DNA of 64,000 nucleotides from Mesorhabditis belari (GCA_958450365.1 CAUEEP010000729.1:2877001-2941000); one strand, 5' to 3'; positions 1 through 11,600 are shown, numbered from the stretch's first letter. Notes: generated from the sequence alone by a model not told the origin. Numbers and translations: made by a program.

Positions 1-88
1 CCACTCAAACTCATGAAGCCACGGACAGAACGGAAAAGGAACGTTCATCGAATTCATCAAACTTTATATAAATTCATCAAATATTCTA

Positions 89-1320
89 TTAGGTTGGCAA
101 CTTAATAATGACGCGTCACTACTTAACATGTTTTTTGTAATTTCAAGCGCCGTTTCTTCCCTCTTTTTTGCATATATACAAAGTAAAAGATATCTGCATA
201 AATAACATTTAGTGCTGCAAATTTCATCATTCGCTTTTTGGCAAAAAATGGAGGACAAAAAATTCCGTATTCGAGCTGCATTGTTCTACGATTTTAAACA
301 AGGAAAATCACCAGCTGAATCTCATCGCACGATCATCACTGTTTTTGGGGAGGAAAGTATACACATTCGGCAATGTCAACGATGGTTTCAAAGATTCCAA
401 GGCGGCGATGAAAGCCTCGTAGACGAGCCACACCAAGGACATCCTCCAGAAGTCGTCGACGATGACTTGCTAATTGAAGATTGCCCAACACTCACCGTTC
501 GTGAGTTGGCAGAAATATTTTAAGTATCCCATACGACAATCGAAAACTATTTACACACTTGGGAAAAAGAATCGTGTTGGAAAATGAGTTCCTCACGAAT
601 TGACCCAAAGCAACAAAATGTCGCCTCAATTTTGTTACAAAAATGTAAATCAAACGACTTTTTTCACAGGGTTTTGACTTCTGACGAAACGTGGATCAAC
701 TACGAGAACGTTAAGCGCAAAAATCAATGGCTATCTGCTGGGCAGACCCCTCAAACCACTCCCAAACCTGATATCCATGGGAAGAAGATAATGCTCTGTT
801 GCTGGTGGAACTTCAAGGGATTGGTGCATTGTGAAGTGCTGAAACCTGGCCAAACCGTCGATGCTGATCTTTATTCGAAGCAATTAATGAGAGTTAACGA
901 GTCTTTGAAGAAATTGGGGCTCAAACCGGAGAGAGTCAGATTTTTACACGACAACGCAAAACCTCACACTGCAAAGATCACTTATAAGAAAATCGAGAAA
1001 CTTGGCTGGAAAGTTTTGCCCCACGCGTCTTATTCACCTGATCTGGTTCCTTCAAATTACTTTTTGTTTCGGTCGCTGAAGCACTTTTTAGAGGGAGAAA
1101 AGTTCGATGATCATGCTCAGGTCATAAAAGCAGTGAATGACTACTCCGCCTCAAAAACTCCCAAGTTCTTCGAGGATGGAATCCGGGATTTGCGCAGAAG
1201 ATGGGAAGAAGTCATAGATACTAATGGAGAATACCTTTCGAATTGAAAGCTCTTCTTTTGTATTTTTTTGAAATAAATGATTTGTTACATAAACGCGTCA
1301 TTATTAAGTTGCCAACCTAA
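89..1320 (+). mobile_element. Mariner-type (DD34D) transposon with perfect 28-bp inverted repeats
   Basis: Terminal inverted repeats start TTAGGTTGGCAACTTAATAA at 89–116 and are matched exactly by 1293–1320. A TA dinucleotide sits on each side (87–88 and 1321–1322). The element is 1232 bp long and carries one transposase frame on the plus strand. The uninterrupted target survives in the inverted duplicate near 16120–16135, where one TA stands in place of the element. This shows both the exact element borders and the TA target-site duplication. Confidence 0.95.
248..1246 (+). pseudogene. Mariner transposase, inactivated
   Basis: One reading frame of 333 codons runs from ATG 248 to the stop at 1244–1246. 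It is broken by an in-frame TAA at 521–523, just after the N-terminal helix-turn-helix region. Mariner motifs are clear: TSDETW (first catalytic Asp), HDNAKPH (second), then YSPDLVPSNYFLF. In active mariners the last motif reads PSDY; here Asn replaces the third catalytic Asp of DD34D. A nonsense codon plus a lost catalytic residue means no active enzyme, although the intact repeats could still be mobilised in trans. It belongs to the same broad family as the copy at 57061–58297. Confidence 0.9.
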
Positions 1321-1559
1321 TATATGAATTATATCATTGGAATTGTATCACTGGAGTGTCAACTTTTTTTAGCGCAAAACAGCTTTAGTTTTGTATGCCG
1401 ATCGTTTATCGATCCGTTTCTAGGCTTCTTTTATTGGACGATAGTTTCCGTTTCGGGGGCATCTTTTGGGGGCATCAGGTATCGAGCAAGTCTGTCGCCA
1501 AATAGGACTCGGCCCAACCGTGATAGAAGCAAGATGGGTCATTCAAAACCTGTTGTAAG

Positions 1560-1919
1560 TTATTTTCTGGCTTTAGGAACCAATCCTTCTACCACGGTGA
1601 CTAAAAAATTGACAGTAAAGATCATCGACATAGTCGATGTCCCATCAGTTGCCCACTCGAATTTGTCTATACCCATAGTGGCCAATCTAGGCAAATTGAT
1701 AGCCGCATGATTGATTAATGTTGTAGGGGCAGCATTTGCATACACAAGATCTAGACAATCTATCATTTGACTTACAAGTAGTGGATCAGGGATGACCAAA
1801 TGTGGTTTCTTGTTTATAGCTAGTCCCGTAGCTAGTCCCGCAGCTAGTCCCGATCTCATTTCCAACTCTTTTTTATGAGTTTTTATATGAAACATTCCTA
1901 TAGAGGACAGCGTTCTCAT
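1560..1919 (-). CDS. Uninterrupted 119-codon open frame in duplicated block A, unknown function
   Basis: The minus-strand frame starts at ATG 1919 and stays open for 119 codons. I recognise no family. The N-terminal part is shared with copy B, which begins the same way near 15560 but then diverges. The rest lies in the A-specific piece. Codons 25–34 or so repeat a Gly-Leu-Ala motif that comes from the 12-bp tandem repeat. The start lies 11 bp beyond the stop of the 1931–2104 frame on the same strand. Its length in AT-rich DNA suggests real or recently lost coding. It could be an exon of a larger gene or of a mobile element. Confidence 0.35.
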   Translation of the reverse strand: MRTLSSIGMFHIKTHKKELEMRSGLAAGLATGLAINKKPHLVIPDPLLVSQMIDCLDLVYANAAPTTLINHAAINLPRLATMGIDKFEWATDGTSTMSMIFTVNFLVTVVEGLVPKARK

Positions 1920-1930
1920 CTAACTATAAT

Positions 1931-2104
1931 CTAAAAATTCACAAAAGCAATCTTTCCGAGATCATCCGATGTCACGTTTGCTGGATTCTTCAAAAATTCG
2001 GTGTAGTAGTAATAGGCAAGCAAAAAATGGTTTAAGCTGATCTGCTTGGAGCTATCTTTCAATTGGTGAATGTTCGAAAATTCATTTGGTTTCGTTTGAC
2101 TACC
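1931..2104 (-). CDS. Conserved exon-like open frame, duplicated at 15372–15545
   Basis: Both copies of the inverted duplication hold a 58-codon frame ending in a stop, ending in the residues DDLGKIAFVNF. No insertion or deletion separates the copies. They differ by one synonymous change and a handful of substitutions, which suggests that the frame was coding when the block duplicated. An in-frame stop lies just upstream of codon 1, so this would be an internal or terminal exon rather than a full gene. No family is recognised. Confidence 0.35.
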   Translation of the reverse strand, partial: GSQTKPNEFSNIHQLKDSSKQISLNHFLLAYYYYTEFLKNPANVTSDDLGKIAFVNF

Positions 2105-2626
2105 TCAATTTCGATTTACACCAAAGTTTTCACTATTTAAGTTGAACTTTCTGAACTTTCTGAGCCAAAGAATCAAAAGCTAAAGCTGAATCTTTGGCTC
2201 AGAAAAAGCGTATGCAGTTCAAATCTTTAGGAGTAGTTGCCGTGTTTTCAGTTTCAGAGAAAGCTAATAATAAACTGAAATTCGATGAAACTGCCATAAC
2301 TTTAAAATGATTTCTTTCTCGAATACCCGCTCGAGGATTCAAGGCCATGGGCGATGGATCTCGATTGAAAGGACCATCAAAGAGATCAAAAGCCGGAAAG
2401 CCGATGAGAAACACCGAGAAATCGACAGGTATTTTTTAGTATATCTTTAAACTTAGGACATTTAAGCATGGTGCCCTAATCAGGTTTTGTTATTTTTCAA
2501 GTTTATCCGCACGACAGAAAATATTGTATCAACAAGGAAAAAATCTTACGAATTCTATGTTTTAGAAAGAATTTAAAAAATACTGCTCCTGCCACTGAGG
2601 CAAATCTATTAGACTCACAAAGTTTT

Positions 2627-2757
2627 TCCATTCCATAATATTTTAGGAAGTCTTCTTTGATGTACCACCGGTAAAAAATTTTGAAATTTTGAAAAAATCA
2701 ACCTTCAGTTAGCTTTTTCTTTTCGGCCAACTCGAAAAATTTGTCGCAAGGTTTTTG
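2627..2757 (-). pseudogene. Relic of one Str-receptor exon and intron
   Basis: This stretch repeats 17706–17800 and 17956–17985 almost exactly. In the intact Str receptor at 16346–19844, the first of those is exon 6 with its acceptor. On the minus strand the relic keeps the codons for WYIKEDFLKYYG and then stops matching. No flanking exons of the receptor remain nearby, so it is a detached gene fragment abutting the end of inverted-duplication copy A. Confidence 0.75.
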
Positions 2758-3078
2758 CAAAGTACGTGATGAAAGAAGTCCAAGGATAAAGAGGTTAAGC
2801 AAGACAATAGAGAGGCTTGCATCGTATCTCAACTATCATCCCTTTAGTCGGTTTCGTAATAACAAAAATGTCATCACTGTGTCTTTTCCGTTTCAAGAAT
2901 GAATGCAATCTTTGATATCACAAGGCATGATTGTTCAATTGCCTCAAAAGCACCTGCTTTCTTCTATAAGTAATTGCTTTCTTCTATAGGAAAAGAAATA
3001 GGACAGACTAGTTCATTTAAAATTTCTACAGAGGTTTATCGATTACAACTTTATTGAAGGTTCTTATAAAAGTTTCAA

Positions 3079-5658
3079 ATGGAATCATTTACTTATGAAG
3101 AACCAACAAACTTTCATCGATATAATTTGATTTTCGGAATTGTCGGAGGATCGATCAATTTATTGACTCTATGGCTAATATTGAGTGTCTATCCGAAATT
3201 GGCCAAAGATTATCGATGGGTTTTGGCATGGTACCAGGTAAGAGGTGTATGATACAAAATTTCACCTAATTATAAAGTGTTCAATGTTTTCTTATCACGC
3301 CAACGAGGGGCCGGGGAGGAATATACTCCCTCTCTCCTAGATCATCATCATAGTTATTTCTCTCGTATTCTAGTTTGGTGCCACTTGTATGGAGGCGTAT
3401 ATACGTTGTATCCAATCTGAAGCATTCCTTCCCACACTAGCGGGACGATCAACTGGCATCTTGAGTTTCCTTGGAGGAAGCAATCAAATGGTTGGTTCGG
3501 TGGGCTGTTGACCTAAATATAGCTCATAGTCAAAGAGCTCTCTTAGCTTATAGTTCAGGTTATCGGCGCATTATTTATTGCCACAACGACCATGTCAACG
3601 TGGCACTGTTTTTTCTATCGTCATCAATCATTGTTGCCTACTGGATGCTGGTTGAAGTGGGTTGGAGAGTTGTCGGTCAGACATTTCGACCATTACAGTT
3701 ATATTTACAATATGATATAAATGTCACTTAATTATAAAGTGTCCAATGTTTGCTCGGATTAATTTGATGATGAGTACAGAGCAGTATAAATGAAATCAGT
3801 CAAAAATATCAGTTAAATGCATAAATGCATCCTAGCTCAGCTCTATTGTATTGTACTCCTGAGCTTATGGCCACATGAAATTTGAATTCAAACTTGTTGC
3901 AGATTTCATACAAAGGGCTTCTACATTTGCCTCATCTTCAACTACATTTCCTTTGGCCCAATCATTGCTTTGAGCTTTTGGACTCTTCACATCGGATCCG
4001 ATGCACCCAATCGTCTCTATTTGGTCGAAATAACACAGGTAACATCATTGAGAGGCACAGATTATTGAGAGTTGACACATTATAAAGGAGATTGTTTTGA
4101 ATGGGACTAGCGTTGGCTAAGCGGGGAAAGGCATTCTTTTTCAAATAAGTCAATTTAGAAATATCCCACACATGCTTTTCTTCTAAGTATCCCCGATGTT
4201 TTCTGTATGTCCCCAGCCGCTCCAGCTCTTCCACCGATTATCATGATTTCCAATTCGACATTTACGCTTATTTCGATGGTTGTAGGAATCACATATTTTA
4301 TTGTCACGGTGAGAAGAACAATGGGACAAACATTAGTGCTCTATTTTAGGTGGCTTTCATGATCTCTCATTCATATTACCTTCTATATCAAGAATTGAGT
4401 CATTTGAGTGCAAAGACGAAAGCAATGCATCGGGACTACTTGAAAGTTCTGATGTTGGGGGTTAGTTACTTGAGCTCTTCATCTGAACGAAAGATGAACT
4501 TACTGTATTTTTCAGGAGAGCACCGTGCATGTAAAGGTAGCTTATGTATGTAGGTACTTCTCAACAATATATAGTGCCCCTAGGAGATATTACTGCCGTA
4601 GAAAGAGATGAATTTAGGATTCTGCCGAGGTACGGCACATACTTGAGAGACGGATTCTTTCCGTTATCAGGGGCGAGGGATTCTTGGCAAGCCAAGAGAT
4701 TAATTTATGCAAGACATGTATTAGGGGGTAAGAGGTCGTCCCAAGAGTCGAGATACCCCCAATAAATTCGTATTGTTTTGATTCATTTTCTTTGCTCTCG
4801 TTGAAAAATATTCTTCATATACGGCGGAATTGCGGCGATTGTTTTTATTTATGCATCTGATTTAAAGATTTATTAAATATTTATATTAAAAAAACATTTT
4901 CTATGATGTAACACCTAGAGCAAAATCTAGATTCGAAAACATTGCCAAATTGTCTATCAAAGTTATGTGGTGGAATCCGATGCCAGATCTATTCTGACTT
5001 GAAACGTACATTTTGATCTGGTAACAGATTAGATCGGACAAAAAAGTTGGGGCTTTGGTCCGAACCGGAGATCGAACCGACTGATAAGGACGAGCGCACA
5101 TGTCTCGTATGCATCTCCTGCTACATGCGCTTTACCTCCTGAGCCTACCTAAGTTGACCCTCTAACTATGGTGGAACCCCCTACTCCCGAAACAGGATTG
5201 TAGACGCATGTTATATCTAGGATTTGTTCTACTTATTTAATACATAGTACTGTTAACATTCGCGATGCCAACCTAAGCCCACTTGCTAATTGGTCTCCGG
5301 AAAACTTCATTCTCCAATTTCCAGATAGCAGTGCCAATTGGTTCGGTGGCCGTACCTTACTATGGCTTTGGCTATATTTACCTCAGCGAGTCGCCCGTTC
5401 CACCAGGTTTGTTCATTTGTTTCCTTTATATCTTGTGATTTCTTCTCAGTTGTGTGCAACGTCTTGGTGGCCATCGTCGAATCGCATACCCTTCTCTCTT
5501 CAATTTCCATTATCGCATACTCGAAAGGCTATCGAAGATGGCTTCTAGAGTTGTTCGGAAAACCAATCCAGAAATTCCCTCCTCATCATCAAAGAATTTC
5601 CAGTTTCTCTGTTAAGCCCGTACAACCTCGTTTTAGGACACTTTCTAAGGTTACTTGA
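3079..5658 (+). CDS. Chemoreceptor GPCR, Srh/Sri-like, with one 1-bp frameshift
   Basis: A seven-transmembrane receptor of the nematode chemosensory Str superfamily, expected on ciliated sensory neurons. Exons: 3079–3237, 3374–3490, 3547–3656, 3903–4038, 4188–4308, 4350–4460, 5325–5406, 5450–5658. All junctions are GT–AG and phase-compatible. The start is the first ATG before TM1. Family marks are the FFYRHQ motif after TM3, a YP pair opening exon 5, a basic loop before TM6 (SAKTKAMHRDYLK) and a TM7 ending in AYSKGYRRW. Exon 5 reads TATCCCCGATG at 4188–4198: with three C instead of four the frame continues as YPDVFCMSP and the gene encodes 347 residues. This is either a real inactivating insertion or a homopolymer error. 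The last long intron (4461–5324) contains a tRNA-like relic. Srh versus Sri is not settled. Confidence 0.82.
5045..5150 (-). repeat. tRNA-like relic (possible SINE) in a receptor intron
   Basis: On the minus strand TAGGCTCAGGAGG resembles a pol III A box, and GGTTCGATCTCC resembles a B box with one extra base. The boxes are further apart than in a normal tRNA, and I see no good acceptor stem. A tRNA-derived repeat is the likeliest reading. Confidence 0.4.
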
Positions 5659-6354
5659 TGATGAACAATACATAATAAATTTTCATAGTTTTTATTTTTC
5701 TCATGCTTTGAGTAATCAATGCACATTGCCTTGCATAAAGTCGCTTTGTAGAAGAAAATATGATTATTTACGTTGACAAATCGTAGGTGGAAAAATAATC
5801 AAGTCATTCAATGAATCAAGCGTTTATTTCATCGAGTCACGGAACAATGCAGATCAAATGCGTTCTGGTGCTTTATCCTAGTTTTCTTTACAATCTATGC
5901 AGAGGTGGCAAAATTTCGACACACAACTAATTCCACCTTGAATTTCTCGGATTTTAGGATTACCTTTTGAAATCTTCGGAGCTATTCAATTTCTAGCAAT
6001 TCCTGAAATTCTAGATAAAGTTTCAAAAAGTCAAAAAGTGTAAGTCTATGTATTTTTTGATAAAAGCTATTCATATTTTCCTAGCGGTTTCCTAGCAAAA
6101 CTGGTGGCATTCCTCGACGATTATTCGCTTTTCCTCTTCCAAGCTCGCTTATTGAAATTGAATATTGCTTCTAATAATCACAAAAGGTTTTTTCCTAGTG
6201 TCAATGATGATTGCTGATGATTCGATTTTGATCTTAAGTATATGTCTCTGATTATCTCTGAAATTTGCTTTTAATTATCAATCAAATAAACGGCCAATCA
6301 AACAACACTACCAACGGTGAAGCTCTCATTGTTGGGACCTAAAATCGGGTACTA
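5659..6354. other. Intergenic AT-rich sequence
   Basis: I see no gene. A stretch at about 6118–6150 (cttttcctcttccaagctcg core) recurs just beyond the transposon at about 7675–7700, a small direct repeat on either side of the DD37D element. Confidence 0.5.
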
Positions 6355-7662
6355 CAGGGTGCGGCAAAAGTTCTGACACTTTTTCGAAGAGAAATAAAAG
6401 TTGCAAACTTTGGCAATATTAGTCAAAAAAATGATAACAAATTGTTTATTGAAGACAAAACTAATAAAAAATCATAACAAATGTTCAAAATTTCCACCCT
6501 TGGCCTCGATGCACTTCTTCAATCGCTTGCGGAAGTTGCCGACGATGGTCTCGCATTGCTGAACAGTGATTTCAGCCCAGGCCCTCTTCAAAGCGGTTTT
6601 CATGGAATCCACAGAGTGAAATCTCTTGCCAGAGATCTTTTCTTCCAAGATCGACCAAACGGAGAAGTCCAGGGGATTCAAATCGGGGCCCTTCGACGGC
6701 CAAATGTCCTTACCCCAGTAGCCCGGAAACAGCTGATTGCAGAGAGCGAAAGTCGAGCGGGCTCCATGGGCCGGCGGCCAGTCCTGCTGAAGGGTAAATC
6801 CAGTTTTTCCGAAATGATTCGCTGCTCAGGGCTCTAAGACATCCTTTAACACCTTTTGCTGGTAGACCTTAGCGTCGATTTTCACATTTCGATCGATGAA
6901 CACAAGAGACGTCTTTTCTGTGGCAAAGATGCCGGCCCACACCATAACGGACTTCGGAAAATGTTGGCGGATCATCTATTTGGCTGCAAAAGTGTTCTTC
7001 AGACCTCGCTTGAGAAGTTGGCGATGGTTTTGACGATTGTGGATCGGTTGAACGGTGAAGATCTTCTCATCTGTGAACACAACCTTGTCCAAACGACCAG
7101 CAGCGACCAGGCGCAACATCTTCTCCGCTTTAGCCATCCTCATTTGCTTCATGGCGTCGTTCAGGAAATGAGCCCGAGCAAATTTGTAGCTAAACATTCC
7201 AATTTTCTTATGAACAACCCTTCGAACGCTTCTTTTGCTGATTTCGAGGCTTGTGGCCATCTTTCTCATTGAACGAGTGGGATTTCGACGGATTCGGCAT
7301 CTGACTTTGTTTGTGTTCTCTGGAGTGACGGCTGTGGTTGATCGGCCGCTTCTTGGACGGTCCTGATCGTTGCCCCGCTCCTTGAATCGTTCAATGGTTC
7401 GATAGGCAGACTTTTTTTGAATATCCGGTGACTCGAACAATCTCCATCGGTATCTTTCCGGCTTTGTGCAACTCAAGTATCGCAGTGCGCCTCTTTTTAG
7501 CATCCATATTAAAAGCGAACCTAAACAAAAACATTGTTTCTTGTTAAAAATCAGTAAAAACAGTTTAACAAATGTTAAAAAACAAAAAGTGAGCCAAATA
7601 CTGTTTTTTGAAATTTTATACAGCCGTTTGAAAAAAAGTGTCAGAACTTTTGCCGCACCCTG
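6355..7662 (-). mobile_element. maT-like (DD37D) Tc1/mariner-superfamily transposon
   Basis: Inverted repeats begin CAGGGTGCGGCAAAAGTTCT at 6355 and are mirrored up to 7662. TA flanks both ends (6353–6354 and 7663–7664). The length is 1308 bp, with a single transposase frame on the minus strand. The spacing between the second and third catalytic Asp is 37 residues, which marks the maT-type group found in nematodes and insects. Confidence 0.9.
6472..7503 (-). pseudogene. DD37D transposase with two in-frame stops
   Basis: A continuous 343-codon frame runs from ATG 7503 to the stop at 6472–6474. It is interrupted only by TAG at 6976–6978 and TGA at 6826–6828, with no frameshift. The N-terminus has a helix-turn-helix followed by a DRPRSGR linker. 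The catalytic Asp residues are at FTDEKIF, QQDWPPAHGA and PDLNPLDFSVW. The second motif has Trp where Gly is usual. The intact frame with only two nonsense codons points to fairly recent inactivation. Confidence 0.88.
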
Positions 7663-8580
7663 TACTCATTGTTCGCTTTTCCTCTTCCAAGCTCGCTTAA
7701 ACTTCCATCCGGAACAGCACAAAAACGAAGCTTGTTTCTTTTCATTCTTTCTCTCTTTTATTTTGGCTTCTTGTAATGCCTTGCTATTGTTTTGATTCTG
7801 CGATGAATTATATTTACTACAGTAATGTTTGACTTTCCGAAAGTTTAATAGAGAAACCAAACCAAACCACTCATCAAAACGCTCCTATTTATCAAAAAAC
7901 CAAGGGTTTAATCATTCATTCTCCCAAAAAACGAAAAAAAAAAAGATTAAAATGAAGAGAACGCACTCAATAAACTGTTGGCAGAACAAGCCGTTTCAAT
8001 AGGCATTTCAACCCAATTTACTGAGGAAATAAATATTTATAACATTCAAAGAATTTAAAACTGAACTGGCGAACAAAATATAATACAGTGATTGCAGTGT
8101 ATAGCCGATACTTACCTATCTTGAACGAGTAGGGTGCTAAAGCCAGTGGGTGCTAAAGCCAGTGGGTGCTCAAGCCAGTGGGTGCTCAAGCCAGTGGGTG
8201 CTCAAGCCAGTGGGTGCTCAAGCCAGTGGGTGCTCAAGCCAGTGGGTGCTCAAGCCAGTGGGTGCTCAAGCCAGTGGGTGCTTTTGTGACATATTCAAAA
8301 ATACGATAAACTTTGCCAAAACAGTGTCGAATGTACCCGGGAAAAGGTTGTTTTTCTTGTGTCTCGTGTGCCCAGGAAACTGCATTTTTGGAGGATTTGA
8401 ATATTATATTGAAAAATGAATAGATCACAAAGGCAAAGTAGACAGAATCAACACGAAATTAAAATGTACCAAACCAAATCCCAAAAACAAGGGGACTTTA
8501 TTGGAAAGTATGTGTTTTTCACGAAAAATATTTGCCCGAATTTGAATGAAAGCTATTCTGTTTGAAATAAACTAGAATAG
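7663..8580. other. Intergenic sequence with a 16-bp minisatellite
   Basis: No gene is supported. At 8132–8283 the unit agccagtgggtgctca repeats about ten times with exact 16-bp spacing. The first two units carry A for C. Because 16 is not a multiple of three, open frames across it merely cycle through three readings and are not evidence of coding. Confidence 0.8.
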
Positions 8581-8589
8581 TATATAAAT
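8581..8589 (+). promoter_or_regulatory. TATA box of the S1-like gene
   Basis: TATATAAAT lies 86 bp upstream of the ATG at 8667 (41 bp upstream of the in-frame ATG at 8622). Confidence 0.6.
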
Positions 8590-8666
8590 AACAGGATTAG
8601 CAGGGCAAATTCAACAGTCAAATGTTGTGCTTTTTCCTTCATCGAAAAACCATTTTCTGTACAAAT

Positions 8667-11600
8667 ATGATTTTCAAAAGTATTTCTTGCGCTCTTTTCC
8701 TTGGAGTACTCGTTTTCTCCAACTCGGCCAGTGCCACCTATGAAGGTAAGAATTCGGTCTTTTTTACATCGTATTCAATATTTATGAAAACCTTGAGTCT
8801 GAAGGTTGTTTAGCGCCTCCAAAATCCAAAAAGCACAAATCATTAAGAAAGCACTGAACTACAGAGTTGGAAAAAACATGAAATGCTAACTTACTTTTAC
8901 TGTTTACTCCATTTGTTATGCGAAAAACCGATTCATTGAAACTCGATCACCAAATTACACCTGAAGGGGTCAGATTTAGGATCTGGGTCAGATCTATTCT
9001 TGTTTAATGGTAAGGTTCACTATTTACCAGTTTTCAAATTTATGGGACATTAAAAATGTTGAAATCATATTTGAGTTTTGATTGTTTCAAGAAAACATAA
9101 CATAAGTTTGTGACAAACTTGATGTGCCCTATCTCCGTGCCACAGTGAGCGCTTGTCACGGGAGTTTCTAGACAAAAATCAACGCGAAAGGCAATAGTTT
9201 TGAAAAAGGTGACTTAAGCTTGTCAAAGTTTGATACCGTATTTACTCTATTAAAGGCCCCGGGGCGTTTATTTTTCGATACCCCTCAAGGGGGGGGGGGG
9301 GGGGGGCATTTATTGGAGGGGGGGCTTTTATTTTTCGATAGCCCTCTGCAGGCGTACTTAGACACATAATTGACGTTGATTCAACGATAAAAAAAATAGT
9401 AGTGCCAATAAAGCATTCGAGATCATAAGTCACTTTTATCGAATTATTTATTTATTTCAACAACAAAAATTAACAGAAACTAAGAATGTAAGAAAAACAG
9501 CATTTCAAGCAATGGATGTATCAGAATCGTATTCAGCCTCTTGTCTAGGCTCACGAAAATTTGCTGATTCGATGCTTGGGACTAAAATTTTATCGATTTC
9601 CTTATCCAATCGGGCACTCTGAATTGCTTTAAATCCGGAAGGTATCGGGCCATCTGAGCGGAAGCAGTGAATAAGATGATCTTCTTTTCTATCCTGATCA
9701 ATTCCTACTCCGCAGATTTTAAATGACTCGGCAATCATTTCTGAAGATAGTTTTTCCCAAGACGAAGCAATCCATTCCAGATAAACATCCATTGCAGGAG
9801 GTTTGGGGTTACCATCAGCTTTCGATTTCGTCAATTCGGGTGCCGTTGATAGGATCCAATCTTCATATTGATGTCGAATATATTTTTTAAAGGGAGCATT
9901 CCAGGAAACATCTGCACATTGAACAAATTTAGTCGTGCCTCCAGGTACAAAAAAGCAGTCTAGCTTTAGTTTTGTCAAAGATTTCATCGTTGATTCGCTT
10001 CGATGGGCCGTGTGTTGATCCCATACTAGTAAAGAGCGTTCCTTTTTGTCAAAGAACCCAATCCTCCGAAAGGTCCTTTCCAAATAATCAGTTGTGATTG
10101 AGTTATCGAAGCATTTTTGCTCTTTACCACTCCAATAAAGGATTAATCGTTTGCGAAACTTCTCTTCAACTTTCTTATCCATTCTTTTTCGTGGTAACAC
10201 AACAAACGGTTTCATCTTAAAGCCATCAGCTCTGGCAGTAAGCATCACCGTAACGTTGAGTTTTTCGTAACCTCTTGTGAGCACTTCAACTTCTTTCGCT
10301 CCGATCGAATCAATGCACTTGTTCGATGAGTGATCGAGCCAGACAGCAGTCTCGTCGGCCGCAAACACATATTTGTAGTTGTTTTCAGCCAATTTTTGTC
10401 CAAGATTGAGGAAATAATTGACGAGGACCTTCTCAAAATCTGCCGGTAGCTTCTGGGTGGTCGTTGTAGGAATGCGAAGCGAAAAATTGTGCCGTTCCAA
10501 GAACTTCTCCATCCAGGGGGGGGGGGGGGAGAAATTTCCATATTCCACCCCAAGTCAAAGACTTGCATCAATCTTCTTGAAAAAGAATTATCTGATGTAT
10601 CTCGATCCTCCTCTTGATGATCCCATGCATCTTTTGGGTGTTAACGGTCCTCTTTCGTCCTCTTCCGGGCTTGGACTGAACATGCCCCTCATCTTTCCAT
10701 TGCTTTACGATTTTCTGGACGGTCCTCAGAGCCACCCCAAGCCTCGGTGCGATCGACGAGTTCTTCATGCCGCTCGTCGCCAGCTGTGCGATTGCGTCCC
10801 GACTAGCGCACGTCTTTGTCATGACCTAGAAAACAACTTTTTTAACAAAAAATTATTAGACAACGATAAAAAGAATATTAAAACACAAAAAGATAAGTAG
10901 TAATGCTTTATACATTGTTTAAAACTATGATGCTGATGCTGCGCGCACGTAATTTTCAGCCACCCTGTATTGAACACCCTGTATAACATCGAGGATCGAT
11001 TTTCGCTTTCAGCTTTTGCTGCGCCGGCCGCTCAAGCCTTAGAGATCATTGCCGGTCTGACCCAGGAGTTCAAAGTGTTGGTCACCAACACGGCCACAGC
11101 GTCGATCTTTCTGAAGTGTGCATCGGCCGACGATGCGATTACGGGAGATGGGTCGGACTCGGACGATTGGTGGACATTGCAACCGGGAGATGTGGGTTGG
11201 GGAGACGGAAATTCAACTTTTTAAAACTCATCTATACCTTTGTGAAAATGCTAATACAAGTGAAGAACTATACAAGTTATTTTAGTCTAAACCGAGGACC
11301 TCCACTTTGGGTGGGGGGGGGAGAGAAATTTCCATATTCCACCCTAATTCAAAGACTTGCATCAATCTTCTTGAAAAAGAATTATCTGATGTAAAGTTTT
11401 ATTCTGAATCCAATGAATACCAATTTTTTCCATAGGAAATTCGCACCTCCTGAAATTTTATAGAAAAGCTGAAAACTTTGCGACGGGCTAAACCACGAGC
11501 GGTCCCTAAACCACGAGCGGGAAAACTCGTCGTAAGTGGGTTTCCCGCTCGTTTTCCATAAGAAGTCATGCTAAATCTAGGCCCTCGGATGGAACTTCGG

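Larger units (their letters stand above)
1..2625. repeat. Left copy (A) of a 1.35 kb inverted duplication, interrupted by a mariner
   Basis: Apart from the mariner at 89–1320, this segment matches the reverse complement of 14852–16206 at high identity from end to end. Copy A also has an extra piece at about 1545–1810, ending in three 12-bp tandem units around 1815–1850. Copy B instead has its own piece at about 15590–15860. Minus-strand open frames at 1931–2104 and 1560–1919 lie in this block. The copies are inverted and about 12 kb apart. The interior encodes no Polinton-type genes, so this looks like a segmental duplication rather than the ends of one giant transposon. Confidence 0.8.

Noticed and set aside
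3471..3731. 86-codon frame overlapping receptor exons
   Set aside because: Out of frame with the receptor exons at 3374–3490 and 3547–3656, which carry the conserved motifs.
4544..4765. 73-codon frame with protein-like composition inside the Srh-like intron
   Set aside because: No family, splice partners or copy elsewhere in the window; flanking receptor exons show it is intronic. It may be a fossil of an inserted gene piece.
8132..8283. CRISPR-like array
   Set aside because: Contiguous tandem 16-bp units without spacers, in a nuclear animal genome.
8150..8419. Frame with LKPVGAQASGCSSQWV repeats
   Set aside because: A 16-bp minisatellite read through; the peptide period of 16 residues is just three DNA units.
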